The translations under genes were made by a program, and so were the position numbers. Below the pieces are notes generated by a model. It ran no database searches, was not told where the DNA came from, and was given only the letters and a program-made list of their open reading frames with translations. DNA of 64,000 nucleotides from Brasenia schreberi (lineage: Eukaryota > Streptophyta > Magnoliopsida > Nymphaeales > Cabombaceae), in contig JAYKKT010000074.1 in NCBI GenBank assembly GCA_036023115.1, forward strand, positions 13,935,501 through 13,999,500, written 5' to 3'. Positions within the stretch are counted from its first letter, which is position 1. Each line of letters begins with the position of its first letter. Shown here piece after piece: positions 26,301-38,600 of this stretch.

Positions 26301-29300
26301 GAGAAGCCGGGCATATTGAAAAAGAAGGTGGCCATAGTAGAAGAACATGCTTCATCTTCTTCCATTCTTGCACTTGAACAAAAATTAAAGCAACTTGAAG
26401 CCCAAATGAAGGAAAAAGCAACGGTTGGTATGGCTTGCTCATCCTCAACAAAAAAAACTCAAGGTATGATCTCTTGGATTCTTGACTCGAGTGCTTCATT
26501 TCATATGACTTGTAATGAACATATCTTAAAATCATGTGTTCAAAAACCCTTATCATTGTTTATATGGCGGATGGTACACAATTTAACGTTGATAAAATTG
26601 GTGACTTGCAAAACAAGAATTTTGAAGTTTCTAAAATTAGTGTTGTTTCAAAACTAAATTTAAACTTACTTTTTGTATCCCAAATTTCGGATCAAAATTG
26701 TGTTATAACCTTTTCATCCACCGGATGTATTGTACAGGACCGCCTCTCGAAGAAGGTGATTGGGCGTGGCCATAGAGAGGGCGGACTTTACATTATAGAT
26801 TATTTGCATAGTATAGGATATGTTAATGTTTTGACAAATGATGCTCTTTTATGGCACAAGAGACTTGGACATCTTAATGCTCAAAAATTGTATCAATGTC
26901 CTCTTGGAAAGAAATTTAAGGAATCTTTTTCTTACAAAGATTGTGTTCTTGGTAAAATGCAACATCTCCCATTTCCAAACAAAACACATGTTACAACAAG
27001 ACCCTTCGAAATAATTCATTCGGATGTATGGGGTCTGATACCTGTTTTGCCTAAAAGAGGAATTTCCTATTATGTTATTTTTGTAGATGACTTTACTAGG
27101 TATACATGAGTATATCTTTTAAAAGCGAAATCCGATGTCTTTCAAAATTTTGTTATTTTTCATAATCTTGTAAAGAATCAATTTGATTCAGAAATCAAAA
27201 TTTTTAGATCTGATTCAGGAGAAGAGTTTATGTTAAAGGATTTTGAAAACCACCTCAATAAGTTTGGGATTATACATCAAACTTCTTGTTCTAAGACTCC
27301 TCAACAAAATGGTGTTTTCGAACGAAAGCATAGACATATCTTGGAAACCATGTCAAGTGGTGTTCCCAAATTTTTTTGGGCAGAAGCTATTATGACTATA
27401 GTCTATTTAATTAATCGGATGCCCTCTTCGGTTTTACAAAATGTCTCCTATAGAAAAACTTTTTAAAGTTGCCCCTAACTATTCAAGATTGCGCGTTTTT
27501 GGATAGTAAATGCTTTGTTTATACTCACAAAAATGATAAATTATCATCTCAGGCCATCGAATGTGTTTTTCTAGGATATGGAATAACCAAAAAGGGATAT
27601 AGGTGTTATGATTGTAAAAATGATAAGCTTTATGTATCTCGAGATGTTAGATTTTTTAAAAATGAATATGTTTTTAAAAGCATGGATGATGATAGCTCTA
27701 TTAATGACTCCTACTCCTTCTTGAATGATATTTTAGGTGAAGAGGTAATTCATGAAGAAAATGAGCTTGATGAACCTATGACTACCAGACATTCTATTAC
27801 ACCCTTTGATCAACATTACAATAGGAGATCTATGCCTATTCCTAGAAGGTCAAATCGTGATTCTAGACCTCCTGAAAGATTTGTCTCATGATAGTTTTCA
27901 CCAAGACATAGAGCTTTAGTAACAAATATTTCAGCTATAAAGGAACCTAGAAACTTTAAAGAAGCGCAATTATTACAAGAATGGACTCATGCAATGAATG
28001 AAGAGTTGGATACTTTATTTAGAGCCCAAACTTGGGATATAGTCTCTAGACCATCAAACAAAAAGACTATAGGATGTAGGTGGGTTTATAAAATCAAGAC
28101 GAATGATGATGGCTCATTAGATCGTTATAAAGCTAGATTGGTTGCCAAGGGTTATTCTCAAGAATATGGAATTGATTATGAAGAAACCTTTGCTCCTGTA
28201 GCTAGAATGACAACTGTTAGAACACTTATAGCTGTATGTGCAATTCATCATTGAAATATTTATCAGTTAGATGTTAAAAATGCTTTTTTGAATGGTTGGT
28301 TGAAGAAAGAAGTATATATGGAGCCTCCTCCGGGTCTCAATCTTCCTAGAAACCAAGTCTTAAAGCTCAAAAGAGCCTTATATGGTCTCAAACAAGCTCC
28401 CAAGGCTTGGTTGGATAGAATGATTGAATCCATGACATTGCATGGCTTTACTATCTGTTATACTGACACAACCCTGTTTATAAGAAAATCATCAACACGT
28501 ATTGTTATCCTTTTGCTCTACGTCGATGATATGATTATTACAGGTAGTGATGACACAGGTATCCAACAAATCAAGCAAGAACTTGTAATGTGTTTGAAAT
28601 GAAGGATCTGAGTCAACTTTCCTATTTTCTTGGCATTGAGGTAACCCGTGATGATAGAGGTTTCTTTTTATCACAAACTAAGTTTACTAACTTCTGAGTG
28701 ATCCCACACCTTATAGACAGATGGTTGGAGCACTCACATATCTCACCATAACACGGCCTAATATTGCTCATGTTGTTCATACTGTAAGTCAGTTTCAGCA
28801 TGCACCCACCTCAGTGCATATGAGTACTGTTATGAGGATTGTTCGTTATATCCGACAAACCTCAACTAAGGGAGTATTTCTATCTTCCTCCTCGTTATTT
28901 CAGTTGCTTGCATATACTGATGCTGATTGGGGTGATGATGTGAATGACAGGCACTCTACTACCGGATATTGCATATTCCTTGGTCACTCACTCATTTCAT
29001 GGAGATACAAGAAACAACAAAAGGTGTCTCTTTCATCCACTGAAGCTGAGTATCATGCTATGGCCAACACTACTACAGAACTAACTTGGCTGCGACGACT
29101 ACTTCAAGACTTGAGCATACAACTGGAAGCTCCTCCAATAATGTTCTGCGACAACAAAAGTGCTATGTATATAGCCAACAACTATACCTTCCATGAGCGC
29201 ACAAAGCACATAGAGATGGATTGTCACTATATTCGTGAAGAGCATCTACAAGGCAATTTGACATTACAGTTTGTAAAATCAGAATATCAACTTGCAGATG

Positions 29301-32300
29301 TGTTCACCAAGTCTTTACCTACTCCTCGATTTCAATCTTTAATTGGCAAACTTCAGGTCATGGAGCTGTCAGTTTGAGGGGGGGTGTTAAAGAATTGGGC
29401 CAGAGTGGCCCGGTTCTGGCCCACTGGGCCACTAGCCATTGGGGGCCCTGGTCCCCAACGGCTAGTGAAGTAGCCATTGGGGGCTGGCTGCAGCCAGCCC
29501 CCCTCTTTCCCCTCTTTTCCCTCTACTTCCTCTCACTCTCTTTCACTCCCTTTTCTCTATAAATACCTCTTGTAAACCATTGTAAATTTAAGCCTTTGAT
29601 GGCTAATGAATAACGATTATTTATTCAAGCTTGTGCTTTGTTTATTCTCCTTTTCGCATGCACTTGTTGCTCTCGGCTATTCCCTTTTCTAAGGGCTTGT
29701 GATTGTTACTTTGTGGTATTATCCACTCGTTGATCTTCAGCAACTATATTGAAGCATAGACTTCATTACAGTATTATGACAATAAAAGCACTATGTACAT
29801 TGCCTCTAACAACACCTTCCATGAAAGGACGAAGGACATTGAGATGGATTGTCATTTTGTTCGTGAAGAATGTTTGAACAAGAAGATAACCTTGTGTTAT
29901 GTTACATCTGAGATGCAGCTAGCTTATTTCTTCACCAAATCTCTCTCGGCCACTCGTTTTCAATTTTTGTTGGACAAACTATCGGTATATACACCGTCAG
30001 TTTGAGGGGGGGGTGTTAATGTAACAGTTGCACGGGCCAGTAGGGCCCATGCACTATTTTGGTATGGCACAGGGCCACTAGGGCCCTGGCTATAGCCGTT
30101 GGAGCCCTAGTGCTGGCCAAGGCTGGCCGGCCAGCACTTGCTCCATCCTTTGCTCCTTTTTGTTGCCTCTTATGTAGATATGTATACTCTATAAATAATT
30201 ACTAGCTCATGAATAAACTATGTTGTCTTTGCACAGCTTTTGTTTGGAGTTTGTCTTGCTTCCGCATTCTTATTGAGCTATTCGTGTGTGATATCCATAT
30301 TCGGATGATTTGAGATCTTGGCGTTTTGACAAGTTTTATCGTGGACGATTCAACCTTCGATTATCAACAACAATTTACAAAATATACCAAAATGAAGCTC
30401 TAGTAAGAAGCCGTGAAAAACTAGAGGTGAACATGTTAAAAGAGGAAGAGAAAGATTATAAAAGTGTTAGAAGAAAACAATAAAGAATGACTTTACTATG
30501 TTAAGTAAACCACTAGCATGGCACGAGGTCGAGCTCTATGGAAACAAAGAATCCATATAACTGACCCCATCTAGTATGGGAAAAGACTTAGTTGTCGTTG
30601 TTGTTGTGTGAGCAGACTGGATGTCACTTGGCACACTCAAGCACGAAAACAAGTATAAGTATGCTTGAACAATACTCAAACATGAAGACAGAAGACTGCC
30701 AAATAAGTTCTATACACATGATAGCACAAGTTCCAAAATTATGAGGTCACATAATAGAAGACATACAAGCTTAAGCGGTGCCACATTCTTTATGATTGAT
30801 TTCATCGAGTGACCATCAGAACGACCTTCAAAGTCCATATAGATCAAAGAGCACTTCACTTGCACCTAGATAAAAATGAAACAATTGTAGAATTAACATA
30901 ACTTTGTTACCAAACTTACAGAACAGATCAGGTAATCATCAATGTGACCCTTTTGTAATTTGTACCATAAAAGATGTCAACGTGACATCTATAAACCTTT
31001 TAACATCTCCCAAGTGAACCATTACCCTAAATAGACCAAAAACTTTCCTGCCTCCTGTAAAGAATATGCTTAGAACAACTCCAGAAAAACGAGTTTCATC
31101 CCATATCTCATAATATGTGTATCCATCATGGCAGACGTCTAAACGAAAGCTTACAGTTATTTCATTAGAAACCACTTTTGAAGGTTTTGTATCCAGAAGC
31201 ATCTCTGCAGAAATCTCATCAACCTTATTGCCGACTCCAACCCCCTAGAAGAACAGATAACAGACGGAATCAAAAGGTTAGTTTAAGAATCATAAAATGT
31301 TGCTTGTTCAATAATTTGCAGGTGAAGGTGAATCAGAGATCAGAATCTCGAATAATACAATAAATAAAATGAGGCATGGGGATCTCGTAAAAACAGAGTG
31401 GAATTGTAATACAGAAAAAAAAAAAGGAACAATATTTTCAGTTTCGAAAAACATTTCAAAAAATCATTAAAAATGAAAAGATTATTCAGAATAAACTAAA
31501 ATAAACAAATGAAATTGTACAAATATGAAATCCACTATCCCTGTATGCATAACAGGCCAAAACCAAGCATTCTCTAAAACTCAGTGGCGTACATACATCC
31601 ATAACAGCAAGTGAAGGAAAAGAAACAAGAATTATGTCTTACTGCAAGAAGGTTTGGATCGATGTCTTCTTCCTTTATCATATAATCATCAGGATTGATA
31701 ACTTCACCAAAATCATCCCATTCACTTGAGTTCTCAAAAAAGGGAAACATGGGGGCAACACTAGATGATGGAGGAGTAAATCCATCAATTAGAATGTCAT
31801 GAGCTCCACTGGCACTTCGGTTGGAAGCTAAGGAAAAAGAAAAGAACGCAAAATCAATGAACACAATTTCACATAAGCCAACAAGACTACAAACAGTTTT
31901 GGCAATGTCTGATTGCAACCGCATTCTAACAACAAAATGTAAGCATGCAAAATGATAATTGAATGCTGAAGCATAAACGGCAACTGGTTGGTTCTGGCCT
32001 CAATTAAATGATGAAAAACAGCAAGCATGTCTACTGGCCCAAATGTAACATTGCACTAATCAAGAGTACCGTTACATGTGCACTTTGAAGAATGGCAAAA
32101 GCAACATGCTGTGAACAAGAATATGAAGAATGATGCCGATGTTTTCCTGAGCATCCTAAATAGATTACACCATCCATGATGATTGACATAAATAATCAAG
32201 GGTTCAGGATTGCCCTTGATGTAGCCAACATCAGCGAGGAACACTCTTTTCTTCTGCATGTTTGTCTCCAAATTTTGAGATCCGCATTTGGATCACTTTT

Positions 32301-32662
32301 TCGCCCAAATACAAAGTTTCTGATAAACTCCGTAGAAGACGGGTTTCCCCACTGATCATTCTATTGATGTGGAAATAGATTTTCAATGTACAAAATTCAC
32401 TTTTTTAGCTCTTGCTCCATAATTCCCTTCCAGAAATATGTCTCTTACACAAATTGCCACAAGTCAGTTTTTTATCCTGTACTAAAGTGCTACAGCAATT
32501 GAAAACAGACATTAAGTGGTCACAAATATGAGCACTCAAATTTTCTCAGAAAGGAAGACATTATGCAAAAAAACATTTCATGCTAAGTCTATATATATGC
32601 ATGACTATGCATGGAAAGACATTATGCATTTATAATTACTTCTATCTATCTATCTATCTATG

Positions 32663-32697
<35 letters not shown>

Positions 32698-35600
32698 ATA
32701 TATATATATATATATATGCATACATGAGTGATACTGCATTACTAAAATCCTAAGCCAAGGATACTGACTCAGATCTTAACAGTTTGTTCAAAAGCATTCA
32801 CAGGATCAGTATTGTGAGTCATACTTCTCCAACATTGAAGTATAATCTGTTTCCTTTATTGTGTGTGCGTATGCATGTGGCCATTTGACAGCCGGTTAAT
32901 TTAGCATGTGCAGCAAACAGCCCAAGCCTATTTCAAATATGATTAAGAACTTAAGATCCTCTTGAACTTCAGCTTTTGTCTTATGTAATAATGTCTGTGT
33001 ATTTCTGCACTTGTGCACAAATAATACATACCACATAATATGCAGCTAGGTCCTGGTGTTTGGTCTTACAGACCTTCATAATGTACCAAGCATGTCCATA
33101 TCATGTCTGGTGTCCCACAACCACTGTCTAGAAGCATCTAGCCATATACATGTGCCCACATAAACATGGCAGATAACAGAGAAAACATAACCAAATTACC
33201 CTTTTAGGGCTATAAATTCCATATACCTTTTCTTTAACCTGATGAGGAATGCTAAAATGGCATGCACTAGTGCATTGAAGGAGTCACAGTAAGAATGCAA
33301 ACTTTGCATCTTCATACGGCCATTCTTGTTTTTATGTACAAATGGAAATGAACAGAACGCATGGTGTCTTAAATCAGAGTAAGAAACAAGACTTTTCTCT
33401 AAGAATGCATACTAAGAAAAAGAAACGTTATGCTTCTTGCTCCTCAACCATGTAGCCTAAGCCTAACAATGGCTATCGTAAGATCAAAAAAGGAATTATA
33501 TCAGCAAAAGAAGATTATGTTTTAATTCTTAAAGAACTCGGTTTTCACAAGTTTTCACTTTTGGGTGTACACAGAACTCATTCTTCAAATACAAAACATG
33601 AAAGCAGATGTTGCTAGTAAAAGATACTGCAGCACAAACGTCAATACCTTCTGGGAGATCGCCACCCTTTACCGCATCAATGACCATTGGATCAGAAGGA
33701 GTAACATCAGAGCCAAGTGAAGCTTTTAACTCCTGCTCTTTTAAGAGACTTGCCTTGAGTGCCTCTTCTTTTTTAATTCGGTTCTGCTCTTCTTCATATG
33801 CCCGAAGTTCCTCTCCAACTAATGGAACTCTTTTGCTCATGACGACCTTTACAGCTTTAGGTGGTGGAACAACTTGAAGCATACGAGCAAGTGTCCCAAA
33901 CTAAATGGCCACAAATGATGATCACAAGAAAAATATGGAAACACAATTATACTTCTATGGCATGTTTACAGCTTAGTGACACAAAATGACTATACAGCAT
34001 ATTGCAGGAATCATATACAGTTCAGAAGGGGAAAGAGGTTCGATAAACAAGAATTCTGCAACAAAGCCATCTAAAACTACAGCTCCACCATGTTCATGAT
34101 AGCCATTAATATCGCAACATTTAACTGTGATTGTGAGCAACAATTAGCATGCCTCCTCTCCATCAGCTATTGGGCCTCACGATTCCAGACAAGAATCATA
34201 AGAAACAATAGACAATAGGTTATTGAAGATCAAGCACATTGCTTACAAGGACAACTACTGGCTACACCATATGCAAGGGTTCAATAAGTGTATACAGTAT
34301 CACCGAATTCATATTCTAGATACTAATAAGAAAAAAACTTTAGTGGTAAACCTGTCAACAGAGAAAACAAAAGCAAGAGAACTTCCCAATGACGACTCTT
34401 GCAACAACAATTTAAGTTATACGAACAGAAATCAGAAGAAAAGGTACAAGCATAGTAGCCCCAAGTCTTACCTGGCCTCTTTCGGTAAAAATCACCAAGT
34501 TCCTTGATTCACTTGCCCATTCAACGAATAAATCATGAGAAAATCCCTCCTCCAAACTGGCCATAGACACCAAAACAACCTACATAAAGTAAATGAATAA
34601 GTCAATACAGTATGAGGACGATGAGAAAGAGCAAGAATGAGGGGAAGGGAGGTCATTAATCACCTTTGGTCCTTCTGGTAAATTTTCCAATTCATTCTTA
34701 TTGAGCATAACACTGACATGCCTAAAATTAAAAATGAAACAAGTATCAGCAATCTTGAAAAAAAGGAACCTGAAATTAGAATAAGATATTTAAGCAAACA
34801 GCAATCATGAGAGACTCCTTTATAATTTCAGAGCTCCAGACTTATGTAACTTGAGATTTTGCTAAAATATAGTATCTCTTTTATGTAGTTCTTTTATAAT
34901 TACTCTGTTTTATTTTGTTTTATTTATTTTTGTATTTGTTGTAATAGTTGGATAGCAGTAGACGTTCAACCACTAGTGAAGTTACCGTTTCTTCTTCCCT
35001 TGTACACAATAAATAACACTTTCAAACACATTGTACAATCATTCCTCTCTCTTCAGAAGTTTCATATAAAATAAAGATGTTTCTCATTACCTTGTATCGT
35101 CCGCACATCAATGAAGTTAAGATTCTTCTCTTGAGTGTGTTGTGAGTTGTGACAATGATAGAGTTGTGACAATGATACGGTGTTGCATTGCTGCATATGT
35201 ATTTTAAGTTGGCACTCATCAAGGCTCAAGTTGAAGACAACACTTAAGCACCTTGAGGAAAGCATCTCAGCACCCTAACCCTTACATGGTACCAAAGCAT
35301 AGGGATGGCAGATGGTTGCTGGTCGATGTTGTCATTAGAAGCATTGAGATGGATGACGACCTCCAATCACCCTATCTATGGTTTTTAGCTCTTGAAGACA
35401 GAGAACAGGAGAAAGAACAAGGGATTCTGTTAGCACTCTTCTGGCCATGGTGGCCATATTGACGTTAGAAAGTGATTCGACAAGACAATCATTGGTGCCA
35501 AAGGATGCGATGCACTTCCACAAGACAATGGTATCTGTTGCAAACCCCATCATCTGCTCTCTTTCCTCATTGTTTTGTGGATGAGAGCACGAGGATTTGG

Positions 35601-38600
35601 ATTGTCAAGTTTGAATATGTGGCATTCAATCCAATATCGTCTTATTTCTAAAAGGCGCTTGCCTCTTGCTCTTCAGTTTCTTCAGTCGGAATGTCAAGAG
35701 GATCTCCATCAGGAAGGAAACCAGCAATTGGGCTTTTGGTGATCCCTCCTTCAAATTCTACTAAGGTCTCTAAGATCCTTTCTCCTCCTTTTTGATTTGA
35801 AGTTTGTTTGGTATTTATAAGTGAGAAAGAAAGAGGCAACCATGCTCAAAGAGAATGAAAGCTAGTTGAAGGAGCGTGATGGTCCACTGAACCTCTCGAT
35901 GAGTAACAAGGATGTAAGGCCAAACAAAAGTCGGAAAGATTACCGTGAAGGATCAACCCAAACAGCTTGCCAGTCACGATCTCTGATGGGTGCTGCTAAA
36001 GGAGGACAACAATCTATAGCCAAACACAATTCACTCGGCAGGGAGACACTGGGAGGTTCGTGGCCGACCAACAATTGACCAACTGATGGAAGCTTATGAG
36101 AAGCATTGCCACTTGAAAGAGTGATGGACTGAATGGATGATCCGCCTCTGGAGACAACAGGAATTGTTGGTGCAGGATGATGGGCTATGGCTTGATGGTG
36201 ACAGGGTGGAATCAGATCATCAAGATTGGTGGCACAAAATGGAAAGACTTAAGTCGATTGAAGGTTTTTCCATCCCAAGCAACAAAAGAAAAGAGCAAGG
36301 GGTGGCTGATCCTAGCAATGGCACTTGGCAGGTGTCATTCCCTCTCGTGTTTGGGCAGAAGCAGCCCAAGTGTGTTCTTTCCAACTTAGTTTTGATATCA
36401 ATCACGAGAATATCCAAGACCTATGTTATCAATAGCAGTTAGTGGGCTGTTAGTAGTTGACCCTAATATAGTGGTAGCGGGGATATAGAGGATTTAATGG
36501 TACAGTTTCATTTACGATTAAAAATAATATATATATATATATATATAATAGATTCTTTAATTTCTAAGAAATATCAAGAAACACATAACCACCACATTAA
36601 ACAACAACTACAAACAACAACAACAACTAAGCCTTTTCCCATACTAGATGGGGTCGGCTACATGGATTCTTTGTTAAAACAGATCCCTATCGTGTGTCAT
36701 GTTAGCAGTTAACTCCCAATAAGCTAGATCATTCTTTATTGTTTCTTTCCAACACTTTTGTGGTCGTCCTCTACCTCTTTTAATACTTTCCAAATTTAGT
36801 TTTTCTAACCTTCTTACAAGTTCTTCTTTTGATCTTCTTTCTATATGTCCAAACCATCTTAAACGATGTTCTCTCATTTTATCCTCTATTGGTGTCACTC
36901 CTAATTTGTTTCTAATAACCTCATTATGTATACGGTCTTTTCTTGTATGACCACTCATCCATCTCAACATCTTCATTTCTGTCACAGACATCTTTTGTAC
37001 ATGTTGATGATTAACTGCCCAACACCCAGAACCATAAAACATGGCAGGCCTAATTGCTGCTCTATAATATTTACCTTTTAATTTTAATGGTATCTTCTTA
37101 TCACAAAGAATACTCGATGCTCCTCTCCATTTTAACCAACCAGCATTAATTCTATGTGTAACATCTCCATCAATTCTTCCATCACTTTGAAAAATTGACC
37201 CTAGGTATTTAAAACTTTCATTTTGGGGAATGCAATGTGTGCCAATTTTAATTTCTATGTCCTCTGAAGTAGCCAAATGATCAAACTTACATTTCATATA
37301 TTTTGTCTTTGTTCTACAAGGCCTTTGCTTTTAATGTTTTCTCCATAGTTCCAATTTTCTATTCTTTTTCCAAGATTCCTCCACTAATACAAATCTGCAA
37401 ATAACATACACAAGGTACTTCATCATAACTCATCCATCACCATTATAAATAAGTATGGACTTAAAGTTGATCCTTGATGTAACCCAATATTAACTTCAAA
37501 GAAGTCGCCATCATACATGTTTCTTATAAGGTTAATATATGTCAATGGGATACCTCTTTTTTCCGAAGTTCTCCAAAGAACCTCCCTCGGTACCCTATAA
37601 TAAGTTTTTTCTAGATCAATAAATATCATGTGAAGGTCTTTCTTTTTTGCTCTAAAATGTTCCATAAGACGTCTCAAAAGGTGAATCGCTTCAATAGTAG
37701 ATCTGCCTGGCATGAATCCAAATTGGTTCTCTGTTGTACTTGATACTTGTCTTAACCTACGTTCGATAATTCTTTCCCATAATTTCATAGTATGACTCAT
37801 TAACTTGATACCTCGATAATTCGCATAATTTTGAATGTCTCCCTTGTTCTTATATATGGGTATAAGTGTACTTGCTCTCCATTCCTCGGGCATCTTTTGG
37901 TTTTTCCATATTTCATTAAATAGTCTTGTGAGCCAAGTAATTCCTATTTCTTCTAGTATTTTCCAAACTTCTATAGGAATATTATCTGGTCCTACCGATT
38001 TACCACTCTTCATATGTTTAAGAGCCTCTTTGACTTCGTTCTTTTGAATACGTCGGTAGAAATTGTGGTTTATATACTTTTCTGACTTGGCTAAATCTCC
38101 TAAACTAATACTGACATCTTTATTTTCATTAAAAAGATTATAAAAATAGTTTTTCCATCTATTTCTTATATCATCATTTGCCACTAGAATTTTATCATCC
38201 TCGTCTTTTATGCATCTAACATAATTAAGATCTTTAGTTTTCTTATCTCTAGCCCTAGCTATCCTAAAAATATCTCTTTTACCCTCTTTTGAGTTGAGTT
38301 TTTTATATAAGTCATCCCAAATCTTAGCTTTTGCTTCACTAACGGCCTTTTTCGCTTCCTTCTTTGCTTTCTTATAAGCTTCTAAAGTTTCACTAGTTTT
38401 CTTAGCATAATGTAATTTGTAACATGCCCTCTTTGCCTTGATTTTATTTTGTACTACTTCACTCCACCACCAAGCTTCTTTTTGTGCCGGTACACCTCCC
38501 TTAGATACCCCTAACACATCTTTCGTCACTTTCCTAATATGTATAGCCATATTGTTCCACATATCACAGGGTGTGCCAACATAATTCCAAACATCTCCTT

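Larger units (their letters stand above)
21720..29770 (+). mobile_element. Copia C: Ty1/copia element nested in copia B
   Basis: LTRs 21720-22108 and 29385-29770 (TGTTAAAGAA ... cttcattaca). Perfect target duplication gtatt (21715-21719, 29771-29775). Polypurine tract tttgaggggggg just before 29385. PBS-like tagtatcagagcc after the 5' LTR, with one base changed from the usual. Gag-pol follows the hAT A insertion (22229-25548); without the hAT the element is about 4.7 kb. It is the best preserved copia element in the window and opposite in orientation to CPSF100. Confidence 0.95.
15886..30379 (+). mobile_element. Copia B: Ty1/copia element split by two nested elements
   Basis: 5' LTR 15886-16258 and 3' LTR 30014-30379, both starting TGTTAATGTAA. 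Perfect 5-bp target duplication aaata (15881-15885 and 30380-30384). PBS at 16259-16271 and polypurine tract tttgaggggggggg at 30001-30013. Coding pieces lie at 16380-18295, 20460-21719 and 29771-30004, interrupted by E2 (18296-20459) and copia C (21720-29770). Without those two, the element is about 4.3 kb, normal for copia. It is in the orientation opposite to CPSF100. Confidence 0.95.

Noticed and set aside
30939..31202. 87-codon minus-strand frame starting [11 protein letters not shown]
   Set aside because: The first part is the CPSF100 exon 31155-31244; the rest is intron read past the GT donor.
35648..35839. 63-codon minus-strand frame ending [11 protein letters not shown] as another CPSF100 exon
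   Set aside because: It does not fit the family order (neighbouring exons already join in frame) and lacks matching splice phases.
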